Source: Pseudomonadota bacterium (GTDB taxonomy: Bacteria > Pseudomonadota > Gammaproteobacteria > Burkholderiales > Burkholderiaceae_D). Taken from it: DNA of 9,886 nt. A program made the position numbers and the translations under genes. The stretch's first letter is position 1; every line of letters starts with the position of its first letter. Positions 1 to 7,454 of this stretch are shown here, one piece after another. The DNA lies in NCBI GenBank assembly GCA_018241865.1, contig JAFECY010000192.1:1-9886 (forward strand), written 5' to 3'. A model generated the notes under the pieces. It was not told the origin of the DNA. It did no database searches and saw only the letters and a list, made by a program, of their open reading frames with translations.

Positions 1-2404
1 AACGGCTTCTTTGCGCGACTTGCTGAATGCTTTGCGCGATACGTATTGCCGATCGATTGGTGCCGAATTCATGTATATCAGCGACTCGGCGCAAAAACGT
101 TGGTTGCAAGAAAAGCTGGAATCGACTCGTTCGGCGCCGAGTTTTTCGGCTGAAAAGAAAGTGCACATTCTTGAACGGCTGACGGCAGCCGAAGGCTTGG
201 AGCGCTACCTGCACACCAAATACGTTGGTCAGAAACGTTTTTCACTGGAGGGCGGCGAGAGCTTCATTGCTTCGCTGGATGAAACGATTCAGCGCGCCGG
301 CGAAAAAGGCGTGCAAGAAATCGTCATCGGCATGGCTCACCGCGGCCGCCTAAACGTGCTGGTCAACATTCTCGGCAAGACGCCGAAAGATTTGTTCTCC
401 GAATTCGACCATACCGCGTCGGAAGATTTGCCGGCTGGCGATGTCAAGTACCACCAGGGTTTTTCGTCCGACATTACTTCGCCGGGCGGCCCGATCCACC
501 TGTCGCTGGCATTCAATCCTTCACATCTAGAAATCGTCAACCCGGTGGTGGAGGGTTCGGTCAAGGCGCGCATGGAGCGTCGTGGCGACAAACATGGCGC
601 ACAAGTGTTGCCAATCTTGGTGCATGGCGATGCCGCCTTCGCTGGTCAGGGCGTCGTCATGGAAACTCTGAATCTGGCGCAGACGCGCGGCTATGGTACC
701 GGCGGCACGGTGCATATCGTCATCAACAACCAAATCGGCTTTACCACTTCCGATCCGCGCGATTCGCGTTCCACGCTGTATTGTTCCGACGTGGTCAAAA
801 TGATCGAAGCACCGGTGCTGCATGTGAATGGCGATGACCCCGAAGCAGTCGTGTTTGCTACGCAGATCGCGCTGGATTACCGCATGGAATTCAAGAAAGA
901 TATCGTGCTGGATATCGTTTGTTACCGCAAACTTGGTCACAACGAACAAGATACGCCAGCGCTGACCCAGCCGCTGATGTACAAAAAAATCGGTCAGCAC
1001 CCAGGCACGCGCAAACTGTACGCGGACAAGCTGGCGGCGCAAGGCACGATTCCGGCCGATGGTGGCGATGCGATGGTGACGGCATATCGTGATGCAATGG
1101 ATGCCGGCAAGCACACCGTCGATCCGGTGATCTCCAACTACAAGAGCAAGTATGCAGTCGATTGGATGCCGTTCCTGAACCGCAAGTGGACCGATGCCGC
1201 CGACACAGCGGTGCCGCTGGCAGAATTGCAGCGTTTGGCTACGCGCATCACCACCATCCCGGAAAACTTCAAGGTGCATCCGCTGGTGGAGAAAGTGCTG
1301 GCCGACCGCGCCACGATGGGTCGCGGTGAACTCAATCTCGACTGGGGCATGGGCGAGCATCTGGCTTATGCTTCGCTGGTGTCCTCCGGTTATCCGGTAC
1401 GCATCACCGGCCAGGACGCCGGCCGCGGTACTTTCGTCCATCGTCACGCGGTTCTGCACGATCAGAAGCGCGAGAAGTGGGATGCCGGCAGCTACATTCC
1501 GCTGCAAAACATTTCGGAAACCCAAGGGCAATTTACCATTATCGATTCGGTGCTATCGGAAGAGGCGGTGCTGGGTTTCGAGTACGGTTATTCGACCGCC
1601 GAACCGAATACTTTGACGATTTGGGAGGCGCAGTTCGGCGACTTCGTCAATGGCGCACAAGTCGTGATCGACCAGTTCATCAGTTCCGGCGAAGTGAAAT
1701 GGGGACGCGCCTCCGGCCTCGTGTTGATGCTGCCGCATGGTTACGAAGGGCAAGGACCGGAACACTCGTCCGCGCGCCCGGAACGTTTCCTGCAACTGTG
1801 CGCTGACAACAATATGCAAGTGGTGCAACCAACCACTGCCGCGCAAATTTTCCACCTGCTGCGTCGCCAGATGATTCGTTTGTTCCGCAAGCCATTGGTG
1901 ATCCTGACGCCGAAGTCGCTGCTGCGTAACAAAGATGCCGGCTCGCCGCTCGATGATTTGGTGCACGGTTCCTTCCAGACTGTGATCGGCGAAAAAGATG
2001 ACAAGCTTGACGCCAAAAAAATCAAACGCGTGATCGCCTGCTCTGGCAAAGTGTATTACGACTTGGTGCATGGCCGTAAGGAACGCGAGCAGACCGATAC
2101 CGCCATTATTCGCATCGAGCAGCTCTATCCTTTCCCGCATAAAGCTTTTGCCGCTGAATTGAAAAAATTCCCGAATATGGCCGAGCTGGTGTGGGCACAG
2201 GATGAGCCGCAGAATCAGGGCTACTGGTTCCAAGTGCAGCACAATATCTTCGAGAACATGGAAGAAGGGCAGAAGCTGGCCTATGCCGGTCGTCCTGCTA
2301 GTGCATCGCCTGCGGTCGGTTATTACGACAAGCATTATGCGCAGCAGAAAGCCTTGCTCGATGCGGCATTTTCTAAACTCAAGGGCTTTGTCCTGACCAA
2401 ATAA
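1..2404 (+). CDS. sucA: 2-oxoglutarate dehydrogenase E1 component (5' end outside window)
   Basis: E1 is the thiamine-diphosphate-dependent subunit that decarboxylates 2-oxoglutarate and passes the succinyl group to the lipoyl arm of E2 (TCA cycle, cytoplasm). The frame is open from base 2 to a TAA at 2402-2404, giving about 800 residues. SucA proteins are usually about 930-950 residues, so roughly the first 130-150 are missing; the TTG at 11 is an internal codon, not the start. Visible family blocks are TYCRSIGAEFMYI near the left edge, AHRGRLNVL (about 335-361), the ThDP/Mg binding stretch from GDAAFAGQG to NNQIGFTTS (about 626-745), and the RITGQDAGRGTF..HRHAV..HDQ block of the transketolase-like pyrimidine domain (about 1400-1465). 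The C-terminal SPAVGYY.KH...Q end is typical. It is the first visible gene of the operon with odhB 60 bases downstream. No frameshift is seen. Confidence 0.98.
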   Translation, partial: TASLRDLLNALRDTYCRSIGAEFMYISDSAQKRWLQEKLESTRSAPSFSAEKKVHILERLTAAEGLERYLHTKYVGQKRFSLEGGESFIASLDETIQRAGEKGVQEIVIGMAHRGRLNVLVNILGKTPKDLFSEFDHTASEDLPAGDVKYHQGFSSDITSPGGPIHLSLAFNPSHLEIVNPVVEGSVKARMERRGDKHGAQVLPILVHGDAAFAGQGVVMETLNLAQTRGYGTGGTVHIVINNQIGFTTSDPRDSRSTLYCSDVVKMIEAPVLHVNGDDPEAVVFATQIALDYRMEFKKDIVLDIVCYRKLGHNEQDTPALTQPLMYKKIGQHPGTRKLYADKLAAQGTIPADGGDAMVTAYRDAMDAGKHTVDPVISNYKSKYAVDWMPFLNRKWTDAADTAVPLAELQRLATRITTIPENFKVHPLVEKVLADRATMGRGELNLDWGMGEHLAYASLVSSGYPVRITGQDAGRGTFVHRHAVLHDQKREKWDAGSYIPLQNISETQGQFTIIDSVLSEEAVLGFEYGYSTAEPNTLTIWEAQFGDFVNGAQVVIDQFISSGEVKWGRASGLVLMLPHGYEGQGPEHSSARPERFLQLCADNNMQVVQPTTAAQIFHLLRRQMIRLFRKPLVILTPKSLLRNKDAGSPLDDLVHGSFQTVIGEKDDKLDAKKIKRVIACSGKVYYDLVHGRKEREQTDTAIIRIEQLYPFPHKAFAAELKKFPNMAELVWAQDEPQNQGYWFQVQHNIFENMEEGQKLAYAGRPASASPAVGYYDKHYAQQKALLDAAFSKLKGFVLTK

Positions 2405-2411
2405 ACACCCG

Positions 2412-2438
2412 GCGACGCGTCCGAAACGGGCGTGTCGC
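2412..2438 (+). other. Intercistronic hairpin between sucA and odhB
   Basis: Positions 2412-2422 pair with 2428-2438, giving an 11-bp stem with two G-U pairs (2417-2433 and 2420-2430) and a GAAAC loop that could close by one more G-C pair. It starts 7 bases after the sucA stop. No run of T follows, so it does not look like an intrinsic terminator. By analogy with other intercistronic hairpins it may protect the 3' end of the sucA message or tune the relative output of sucA and odhB; this role is inferred. The pairing was found by eye, without folding software. Confidence 0.6.
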
Positions 2439-2454
2439 AAGAACAAACCGAAAC

Positions 2455-2460
2455 GGAGAG
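2455..2460 (+). promoter_or_regulatory. Ribosome binding site of odhB
   Basis: GGAGAG lies 4 bases before ATG 2465. It decides the start. The in-frame GTG at 2432 lies inside the hairpin stem, has no comparable site before it, and would add 11 residues ahead of the conserved [11 protein letters not shown] lipoyl-domain beginning. Confidence 0.8.
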
Positions 2461-2464
2461 TTAC

Positions 2465-3712
2465 ATGGCAATTCTAGAAGTCAAAGTTCCGCAATTGTCG
2501 GAATCGGTTGCAGAAGCAACCCTGTTGCAATGGCATAAAAAAGTTGGCGAGGCAGTGGCGCGCGATGAAAATCTGATCGATATCGAGACCGACAAGGTCG
2601 TGCTTGAACTGCCGGCACCGGCCGCCGGTGTCATCACGCAAATCATCAAGGGCGATGGCAGCACGGTCGTCGCCGACGAGGTGATCGCGGTCATCGATAC
2701 CGAAGCCAAGGCCAGCGCCGGTGCTGCTGCGCCTGCATCAGCGCCGGCCGCCAAAGCAGCGCCGGCATCGGCTGCCGCACCCGCAGCGGCGGCACCGAGC
2801 GGTAGCACGATCGCGATGCCGGCTGCCGCCAAGATGTTGGCTGAAAATAATTTGTCCGCCTCTCAAGTTGCTGGTACCGGTAAGGATGGTCGCGTCACTA
2901 AGGGCGACGTGATTGGCGCACTGGCGAAACCGGCTGCCGTCACCGCACCGGCGGTGGCAGCGAAACCGGCGCTGCAGCAAGTCGCCGCGCCGATCAATCT
3001 CGATCTGGGCGAGCGCCCGGAAGAGCGCGTGCCGATGAGTCGCCTGCGCGCCCGCGTGGCCGAACGCCTGCTGCAATCGCAATCCACCAATGCCATCCTC
3101 ACTACCTTCAACGAAGTCAACATGCAGCCGGTCATGGACTTGCGTAACAAGTACAAGGACAAGTTCGAGAAGGAGCACGGCGTCAAACTCGGCTTCATGT
3201 CGTTCTTCGTCAAGGCGGCGGTTGCTGCTCTGAAAAAATATCCGATCATCAATGCGTCGGTCGATGGCACGGACATTGTTTATCACGGCTATTTCGACAT
3301 CGGCATCGCGGTCGGTTCGCCGCGCGGTTTGGTGGTGCCGATTCTGCGCAACGTCGATCAAATGTCGATCGCCGATATCGAAAAGAAAATTGGCGAATTC
3401 GGTGCCAAGGCCAAGGATGGCAAGCTGACGCTGGATGAACTGACCGGCGGCACCTTCTCGATTTCCAACGGCGGCGTGTTTGGTTCCATGCTCTCGACGC
3501 CGATCATCAACCCGCCGCAATCGGCCATTCTCGGCGTTCACGCCACCAAGGAGCGCGCCGTGGTCGAAAACGGCCAGATCGTGATTCGCCCGATGAATTA
3601 CCTCGCCATGTCCTACGACCATCGCATTATCGATGGCCGCGAGGCAGTGCTGGGTCTGGTGGCGATGAAGGATGCGCTGGAAGATCCGGCACGCTTGTTG
3701 CTAGATCTGTAA
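2465..3712 (+). CDS. odhB: Dihydrolipoyllysine succinyltransferase, E2 of 2-oxoglutarate dehydrogenase
   Basis: E2 (also called sucB) transfers the succinyl group from its lipoyl lysine to CoA and forms the core of the complex. The protein has 415 residues, a normal length. Domains in order are: one lipoyl domain at about 1-78 with the modified lysine in ETDKVVLE (K44); an Ala/Pro-rich flexible linker at about 80-113; the peripheral subunit-binding domain at about 117-153 ([28 protein letters not shown]); a second Ala/Pro linker; and the acyltransferase domain from about 187 to the end. The last carries the catalytic [12 protein letters not shown] motif with H386 and D390. ATG 2465 is chosen because of the GGAGAG site just before it and the conserved N-terminus. 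It sits between the E1 and E3 genes on the same strand, which supports the 2-oxoglutarate rather than the pyruvate complex. Confidence 0.98.
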   Translation: MAILEVKVPQLSESVAEATLLQWHKKVGEAVARDENLIDIETDKVVLELPAPAAGVITQIIKGDGSTVVADEVIAVIDTEAKASAGAAAPASAPAAKAAPASAAAPAAAAPSGSTIAMPAAAKMLAENNLSASQVAGTGKDGRVTKGDVIGALAKPAAVTAPAVAAKPALQQVAAPINLDLGERPEERVPMSRLRARVAERLLQSQSTNAILTTFNEVNMQPVMDLRNKYKDKFEKEHGVKLGFMSFFVKAAVAALKKYPIINASVDGTDIVYHGYFDIGIAVGSPRGLVVPILRNVDQMSIADIEKKIGEFGAKAKDGKLTLDELTGGTFSISNGGVFGSMLSTPIINPPQSAILGVHATKERAVVENGQIVIRPMNYLAMSYDHRIIDGREAVLGLVAMKDALEDPARLLLDL

Positions 3713-3719
3713 TCGACAT

Positions 3720-3744
3720 GGCGGCAAGGGCTCGCCTTGCCGTC
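3720..3744 (+). other. Intercistronic hairpin between odhB and lpd
   Basis: Positions 3722-3729 (CGGCAAGG) are perfectly complementary to 3735-3742 (CCTTGCCG) around a 5-base loop. The stem can extend by a G-U pair (3721-3743) and a G-C pair (3720-3744) to 10 bp. As in the sucA-odhB gap, it starts 7 bases after the upstream stop and is not followed by a T run. The stem ends 4 bases before the AGGGA ribosome binding site of lpd. A role in mRNA stability or in partial uncoupling of E3 expression is inferred. Confidence 0.65.
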
Positions 3745-3762
3745 GCATAGGGATGAATCAAC

Positions 3763-5190
3763 ATGGCAAAAGAATTTGATGTGGTCGTCATCGGTGGCGG
3801 CCCCGGTGGTTACGTGGCTGCGATTCGCGCCGCGCAACTGGGTTTGAAGACTGCTTGCATCGACGAATGGAAAAATGAAAAAGGCGACCCTGCGCCGGGC
3901 GGCACTTGCACCAATGTCGGCTGCATCCCCTCCAAGGCATTGCTGCAATCGTCCGAGCATTACGACCATGCGGGACATGCCTTTGCCGAACATGGCATCG
4001 ACGTCAAGGGACTGAGCCTGAATCTGGGGCAGATGCTGGCGCGCAAGGACAGTGTCGTCAAACAGAACAACGATGGCATTCTCTACTTGTTCAAGAAAAA
4101 CAAAGTGAGTTTTTTCCACGGTCGCGGTTCCTTCGTTAAGGCGGAAAGCAGTGGCTACACGATTCAAGTGAAGGGGGCGGCCGAGGAAACCATCAGCGGC
4201 AAACACGTCATCGTCGCGACCGGCTCCAATCCGCGTGCCTTGCCGGGTGCGCCTTTCGATGAAAAGCTGGTCTTGTCGAATACCGGCGCGTTGGCAATCG
4301 GTGCCGTGCCGAAAAAACTGGGCGTGATCGGTGCTGGCGTGATCGGTCTGGAGATGGGTAGCGTCTGGCGTCGGCTCGGTGCTGAAGTCACGGTGTTGGA
4401 AGCGCTGCCCGCTTTTCTCGGTGCGGTGGATGAGCAGATTGCCAAGGAGGCGGCCAAGCTGTTCGCCAAACAAGGTTTGGGCGTGCACCTCGGTGTGAAG
4501 ATCGGCGCGATCGTTGTTGGCAAAAAAGAGGTCACGGTTGACTATACCGACGACAAGGGCGCGGCGCAAAAAGCCGTGTTCGATAAATTGATTGTGTCGA
4601 TCGGTCGGGTGCCCAATACGACAGGTCTGAATGCCGAAGGCGTGGGCTTGAAACTCGACGAGCGCGGCTGCATCGCGGTCGATGGCGATTGCAAGACCAA
4701 TCTGCCGAACGTCTGGGCGGTGGGTGATGTGGTGCGCGGCCCGATGCTGGCGCACAAGGCGGAAGAAGAGGGCGTGGCGGTTGCCGAACGCATCGTCGGC
4801 CAACATGGTCACGTCAACTTCAACACGATTCCCTGGGTGATCTATACCTCGCCGGAAATCGCTTGGGTCGGCAAGACCGAGCAGCAATTGAAAGCGGACG
4901 GCGTTGCCTACAAAGCGGGCACTTTCCCTTTCCTAGCCAACGGTCGGGCGCGGGCGTTAGGCGATACGTCTGGCATGGTCAAGTTTCTGGCCGATGCCAA
5001 GACCGATGAAATTCTCGGCGTGCATATCGTCGGGCCTATGGCGTCGGAGTTGATCGCGGAAGCGGTGGTGGCGATGGAGTTCCGCGCGTCGTCGGAAGAT
5101 ATCGCGCGCATCTGCCATGCCCATCCCTCCTTGTCGGAGGCCACCAAGGAAGCGGCACTGGCGGTGGACAAGCGTTCGTTGAATTTCTGA
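3763..5190 (+). CDS. lpdA: Dihydrolipoamide dehydrogenase, E3 of 2-oxoglutarate dehydrogenase
   Basis: This FAD-containing disulfide oxidoreductase reoxidises the dihydrolipoyl group of E2 and reduces NAD+. The protein has 475 residues, the usual length. It shows the N-terminal FAD Rossmann motif GGGPGGYVA (11-19), the redox disulfide [15 protein letters not shown] (C49 and C54), the second nucleotide-binding fingerprint [16 protein letters not shown] near the middle, the [11 protein letters not shown] segment, and the C-terminal dimer domain ending in HAHPSLSEA with the catalytic H454/E459 pair. The segment [12 protein letters not shown] before the disulfide is longer than in E. coli Lpd and, from memory, is typical of betaproteobacterial E3 encoded beside sucA-odhB. 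ATG 3763 is preceded by AGGGA at 3749-3753, 9 bases away. It is the third gene of the operon; in many bacteria one E3 also serves other dehydrogenases. Confidence 0.98.
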   Translation: MAKEFDVVVIGGGPGGYVAAIRAAQLGLKTACIDEWKNEKGDPAPGGTCTNVGCIPSKALLQSSEHYDHAGHAFAEHGIDVKGLSLNLGQMLARKDSVVKQNNDGILYLFKKNKVSFFHGRGSFVKAESSGYTIQVKGAAEETISGKHVIVATGSNPRALPGAPFDEKLVLSNTGALAIGAVPKKLGVIGAGVIGLEMGSVWRRLGAEVTVLEALPAFLGAVDEQIAKEAAKLFAKQGLGVHLGVKIGAIVVGKKEVTVDYTDDKGAAQKAVFDKLIVSIGRVPNTTGLNAEGVGLKLDERGCIAVDGDCKTNLPNVWAVGDVVRGPMLAHKAEEEGVAVAERIVGQHGHVNFNTIPWVIYTSPEIAWVGKTEQQLKADGVAYKAGTFPFLANGRARALGDTSGMVKFLADAKTDEILGVHIVGPMASELIAEAVVAMEFRASSEDIARICHAHPSLSEATKEAALAVDKRSLNF

Positions 5191-5191
5191 C

Positions 5192-5196
5192 GGGAG
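5192..5196 (+). promoter_or_regulatory. Ribosome binding site of the small lipoprotein gene
   Basis: GGGAG lies 5 bases before GTG 5202 and directly after the lpd stop. It supports GTG 5202 as a real start and translation from the same transcript as lpd. Confidence 0.65.
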
Positions 5197-5201
5197 CGCT
5201 G

Positions 5202-5612
5202 GTGCATCGCTTGTGGCTCGCTCTCGTTATTGTCTTGTCGCTTGGCGCGTGCGCCACGACGGGCAGCGAGGGGGACGGCATCTTGGTTGATACCACCAGT
5301 AACCGTCAAGCCCTGCCGGGCGCGAACTGCGTGGCGAGCAATAACAATGGCAATTGGAATTTCGTTACGCCGGCTGCGGTCAGGATTGCCGGTGTCAATG
5401 GTGATCTACGCATTGTCTGCAACAAACTAGGCTTTCGCACTTCCGAGTATGTGTTCCGGCCGACTGGAGCGCATGCCGGTGGCCCCAGTGTGGGTCTAGG
5501 CGTGGGCGGCGGTAGCCGGGTTGGTTTCGGGATCGGTTTCAGCATTCCGATCGGTGGTTTTGGCGGCGGCAGTTATCCGCGACAGGTGACGCTCGATTTA
5601 ACGCCCTTGTAA
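5202..5612 (+). CDS. Small glycine-rich outer-membrane-type lipoprotein, function unknown
   Basis: The protein has 136 residues and starts with GTG behind a GGGAG site, 11 bases after the lpd stop, so it is probably cotranscribed with the dehydrogenase genes. The N-terminus is a lipoprotein signal: a short basic start, a hydrophobic stretch, and lipobox LGAC with the lipidated C17. Residue +2 is Ala, not Asp, so sorting to the outer membrane is expected. Residues about 27-86 look like a small beta-sandwich (GILVDTTSNRQALPGANC, then TPAAVRIAGVNGDLRIVC) and carry C43 and C73, which could form a disulfide in the periplasm. The pattern (P-G-A-x-C, then N..G.W...TP..V, then L.I.C.K.G) recalls PEGA-like domains, but that is a resemblance only. 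Residues 92-125 are very rich in glycine alternating with V, F and I. I do not recognise a named family, and no catalytic motif is visible. Confidence 0.8.
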   Translation: MHRLWLALVIVLSLGACATTGSEGDGILVDTTSNRQALPGANCVASNNNGNWNFVTPAAVRIAGVNGDLRIVCNKLGFRTSEYVFRPTGAHAGGPSVGLGVGGGSRVGFGIGFSIPIGGFGGGSYPRQVTLDLTPL

Positions 5613-5653
5613 AAAATCAGTGGGGCACAGTGTTGGCGCTAAAGTGGTATGCA

Positions 5654-6751
5654 ATGAATGTCCAGGAATTTTATGAACAAGCGCTGAAGGCGCGTGGCTA
5701 TGTTTCCGATGAAGCACAGTTGCGCGCGGTGCAGCGATTACAGCAAGCTTACGACGATTGGGTCGATTTCAAGGCGCATCGCTCCACGAAAATTAAGCGT
5801 TTAATCAATCGTCCCGAAGTGCCGCGCGGCGTCTATATGTGGGGCGGTGTCGGCCGCGGCAAGTCCTTCCTGATGGATAGTTTCTACTCGGTGTCGCCGG
5901 TGGTGCGCAAGACGCGCCTGCATTTTCATGAATTCATGCGCGGCGTGCATCGCCAGCTCGACGAGCTCAAAGGCATCGCCGATCCACTCGACGAAGTCGC
6001 GCGTCGCGTGGCGAAAAAATACCGGTTGATTTGTTTCGACGAATTCCACGTCTCCGACATCGCCGACGCGATGATTCTCTACAATCTGCTCAAGGCTTTG
6101 TTCGACAACGGTGTGTCTTTTCTGATGACATCGAACTATGCGCCCGATGTGCTGTATCCAGACGGGTTGCACCGCGATCGCATACTGCCAGCCATCGCAT
6201 TACTGAAAGAAAAATTGGATGTCATCAATGTCGATGCAGGGACGGATTACCGCAAGCGCTCATTGGAGCAAGTCGCCTGTTATCTGACGCCGTTGGGAGC
6301 GGAGACCGACGCTGCGCTGCGTCGCGCCTTTGCAGCCATAGCCGAAACGCAGGACGATGATCCACATATCGAGATAGAAGGGCGCGAAATCCATGTTTTG
6401 CGTCGCGCCGGCGGTGTGATCTGGTTCGATTTCGCGAGTCTGTGCGGGGGCCCGCGCTCGCAGAACGATTATCTGGAAATCGCCAGTCGCTTTCATACCG
6501 TTATTTTGTCCGGCGTGCCGCATATGGGCGCTGCGAGAGCATCGGAAGCGCGGCGTTTTACTTGGCTGATCGACGTTTTTTATGACTGTCGGGTGAAACT
6601 GATTATGTCGGCTGAGGTCGAACCGGAACAGTTGTATACCGAGGGAGCGCTTGCAAATGAATTTCACAGGACGGTATCGCGCATCATTGAAATGCAGTCG
6701 CGCGAATACATGGAAGCGGAGCGGCGCGATGTCGTTGACGCGATCGTTTAG
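5654..6751 (+). CDS. zapE: Cell division protein ZapE, AFG1-type ATPase
   Basis: ZapE is a P-loop ATPase of the AFG1/LACE1 family. In E. coli it acts at the FtsZ ring late in division and under heat or low oxygen; the mitochondrial relatives work in protein quality control. The protein has 365 residues, the usual size. Visible features are Walker A GGVGRGKS (64-71) followed by FLMD, the family block LHFHEFM (89-95), Walker B RLICFDEF with D129/E130 followed by HVSDIADAMIL, the sensor-like block MTSNYAPDVLYPDGLHRDRI, and the C-terminal LIMSAEVEPEQLY. I prefer ATG 5654 because the family begins close to this point. An in-frame GTG at 5630 would add eight residues and has a TGGGG stretch before it, so it cannot be excluded. 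It lies 41 bases after the lipoprotein gene, and its end overlaps the next gene by 23 bases. It is cytoplasmic, with no membrane segment. Confidence 0.95.
   Translation: MNVQEFYEQALKARGYVSDEAQLRAVQRLQQAYDDWVDFKAHRSTKIKRLINRPEVPRGVYMWGGVGRGKSFLMDSFYSVSPVVRKTRLHFHEFMRGVHRQLDELKGIADPLDEVARRVAKKYRLICFDEFHVSDIADAMILYNLLKALFDNGVSFLMTSNYAPDVLYPDGLHRDRILPAIALLKEKLDVINVDAGTDYRKRSLEQVACYLTPLGAETDAALRRAFAAIAETQDDDPHIEIEGREIHVLRRAGGVIWFDFASLCGGPRSQNDYLEIASRFHTVILSGVPHMGAARASEARRFTWLIDVFYDCRVKLIMSAEVEPEQLYTEGALANEFHRTVSRIIEMQSREYMEAERRDVVDAIV
6718..6721 (+). promoter_or_regulatory. Ribosome binding site inside the zapE 3' end
   Basis: GGAG lies 7 bases before ATG 6729. It favours this ATG, which overlaps zapE, over ATG 6756, which lies after the zapE stop but has no purine-rich site before it. 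Confidence 0.5.
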
Positions 6752-7454
6752 TTTGATGCGCCGCCTTGCCATCATGTTGACTTTGTTTGGCATCTCTTCT
6801 ATCGCCGCTGCGCAGCAAGCGACAGCATCGAGTGCGGATGAACTGGTGACGCGCTATCCCAAAGGCAGCATCCAGACGACGGCGCAAGCTGATCGCGTAT
6901 TGGCGGAAGTGACGCAGGCACGTGCCCGCACAGAAATACAATTCAACGACGAACAACGTGAGTGTTATCGAAAATTCTTTGTGTCTGATTGTGTTGATGC
7001 AGCGAAGGAACGGCATCGCATGGCATTGAACAAAATCGCGCCGATCGAGGTGGAGGCCACCATCTTCAAACGCAAGGCGAATGTGGCGGAGCGCGATCAG
7101 GCCTTGGCGGAAAAGCAAGTGCGCGATCAAGCCGATGCGGAAGAACGCTTGAAGAAGCTGCCGGAAAATGAGCGTGCGGCGGCGGAGAAGACAGCGCGCG
7201 TCGAGCGCAAGGTGGGGGACGCGCAAAGTGCGCCGGATGTGCCTAGGGAAAACACAGCACGCATCCAAGAGCACGCTGCGCACCTCAACGCGCAGCAGCG
7301 AGCGGAGGCAGACAAAGCGCCGGAACGGGCGCAGAACGCAGCCGACTATCAGAAAAAAGTACAGGAAGCACAGGAGCGGCAGCGCAAGATTGCAGAGAAA
7401 AAACAGAAAAAAGAGGCGGAACGCAAGGCGCGCGAGGCTGCAGCGGCACAATGA
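6729..7454 (+). CDS. Secreted, highly charged, probably coiled-coil protein, function unknown
   Basis: The protein has 241 residues and I do not recognise it as a named family. With the start at 6729 it begins with a basic segment (MSLTRSFSLMRR) and a hydrophobic core ending SSIAAAQQ, a good Sec signal peptide with likely cleavage after about residue 28. The mature part begins with about 40 ordinary residues, then RECYRKFFVSDCVDAAKERHR with C79 and C88 ten positions apart, then an almost uninterrupted run of K, E, R, Q and A from about 110 to the end, broken by a Pro-containing stretch near 166-173. This looks like a long helix or coiled coil similar in character to the TolA middle domain, but no partner domain or C-terminal membrane segment is seen. 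The gene overlaps zapE by 23 bases in another frame, so it is probably coexpressed. A periplasmic structural role is a guess. ATG 6756 is an alternative start that still leaves a signal peptide. Confidence 0.75.
   Translation: MSLTRSFSLMRRLAIMLTLFGISSIAAAQQATASSADELVTRYPKGSIQTTAQADRVLAEVTQARARTEIQFNDEQRECYRKFFVSDCVDAAKERHRMALNKIAPIEVEATIFKRKANVAERDQALAEKQVRDQADAEERLKKLPENERAAAEKTARVERKVGDAQSAPDVPRENTARIQEHAAHLNAQQRAEADKAPERAQNAADYQKKVQEAQERQRKIAEKKQKKEAERKAREAAAAQ

Noticed and set aside
527..1531. Long open frame on the - strand opposite sucA
   Set aside because: It lies wholly antisense to a strongly conserved gene, has no recognisable motifs and a His/Arg/Gln-rich composition, and is what codon bias in a GC-rich gene produces on the opposite strand.
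2412..2438. Rho-independent terminator after sucA
   Set aside because: The stem is strong but no T run follows and odhB starts 26 bases later, so termination here is unlikely.
1553..2446. Open frame on the - strand opposite the sucA 3' end
   Set aside because: Shadow of sucA codon use; no motif, no ribosome binding site and no independent support.
2432..2464. GTG 2432 as the odhB start
   Set aside because: The codon sits in a hairpin stem and lacks a ribosome binding site; ATG 2465 has GGAGAG before it and matches the conserved N-terminus.
2711..2803. Low-complexity GC-rich stretch as a DNA repeat
   Set aside because: It encodes the normal Ala/Pro interdomain linker of E2 and shows no exact tandem unit.
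2738..3622. Open frame on the - strand opposite odhB
   Set aside because: Antisense shadow with low-complexity Arg/His/Asp-rich translation; odhB is intact and conserved throughout.
3613..4887. 424-residue open frame on the - strand opposite lpd
   Set aside because: Long, but fully antisense to lpd; its translation has no known domain and a composition typical of reverse-strand reading.
6684..7451. Open frame on the - strand opposite the coiled-coil gene, rich in Leu/Phe/Arg/Cys
   Set aside because: Its hydrophobic look comes from reading the complement of K/E/Q/R codons; no start signal or family match.
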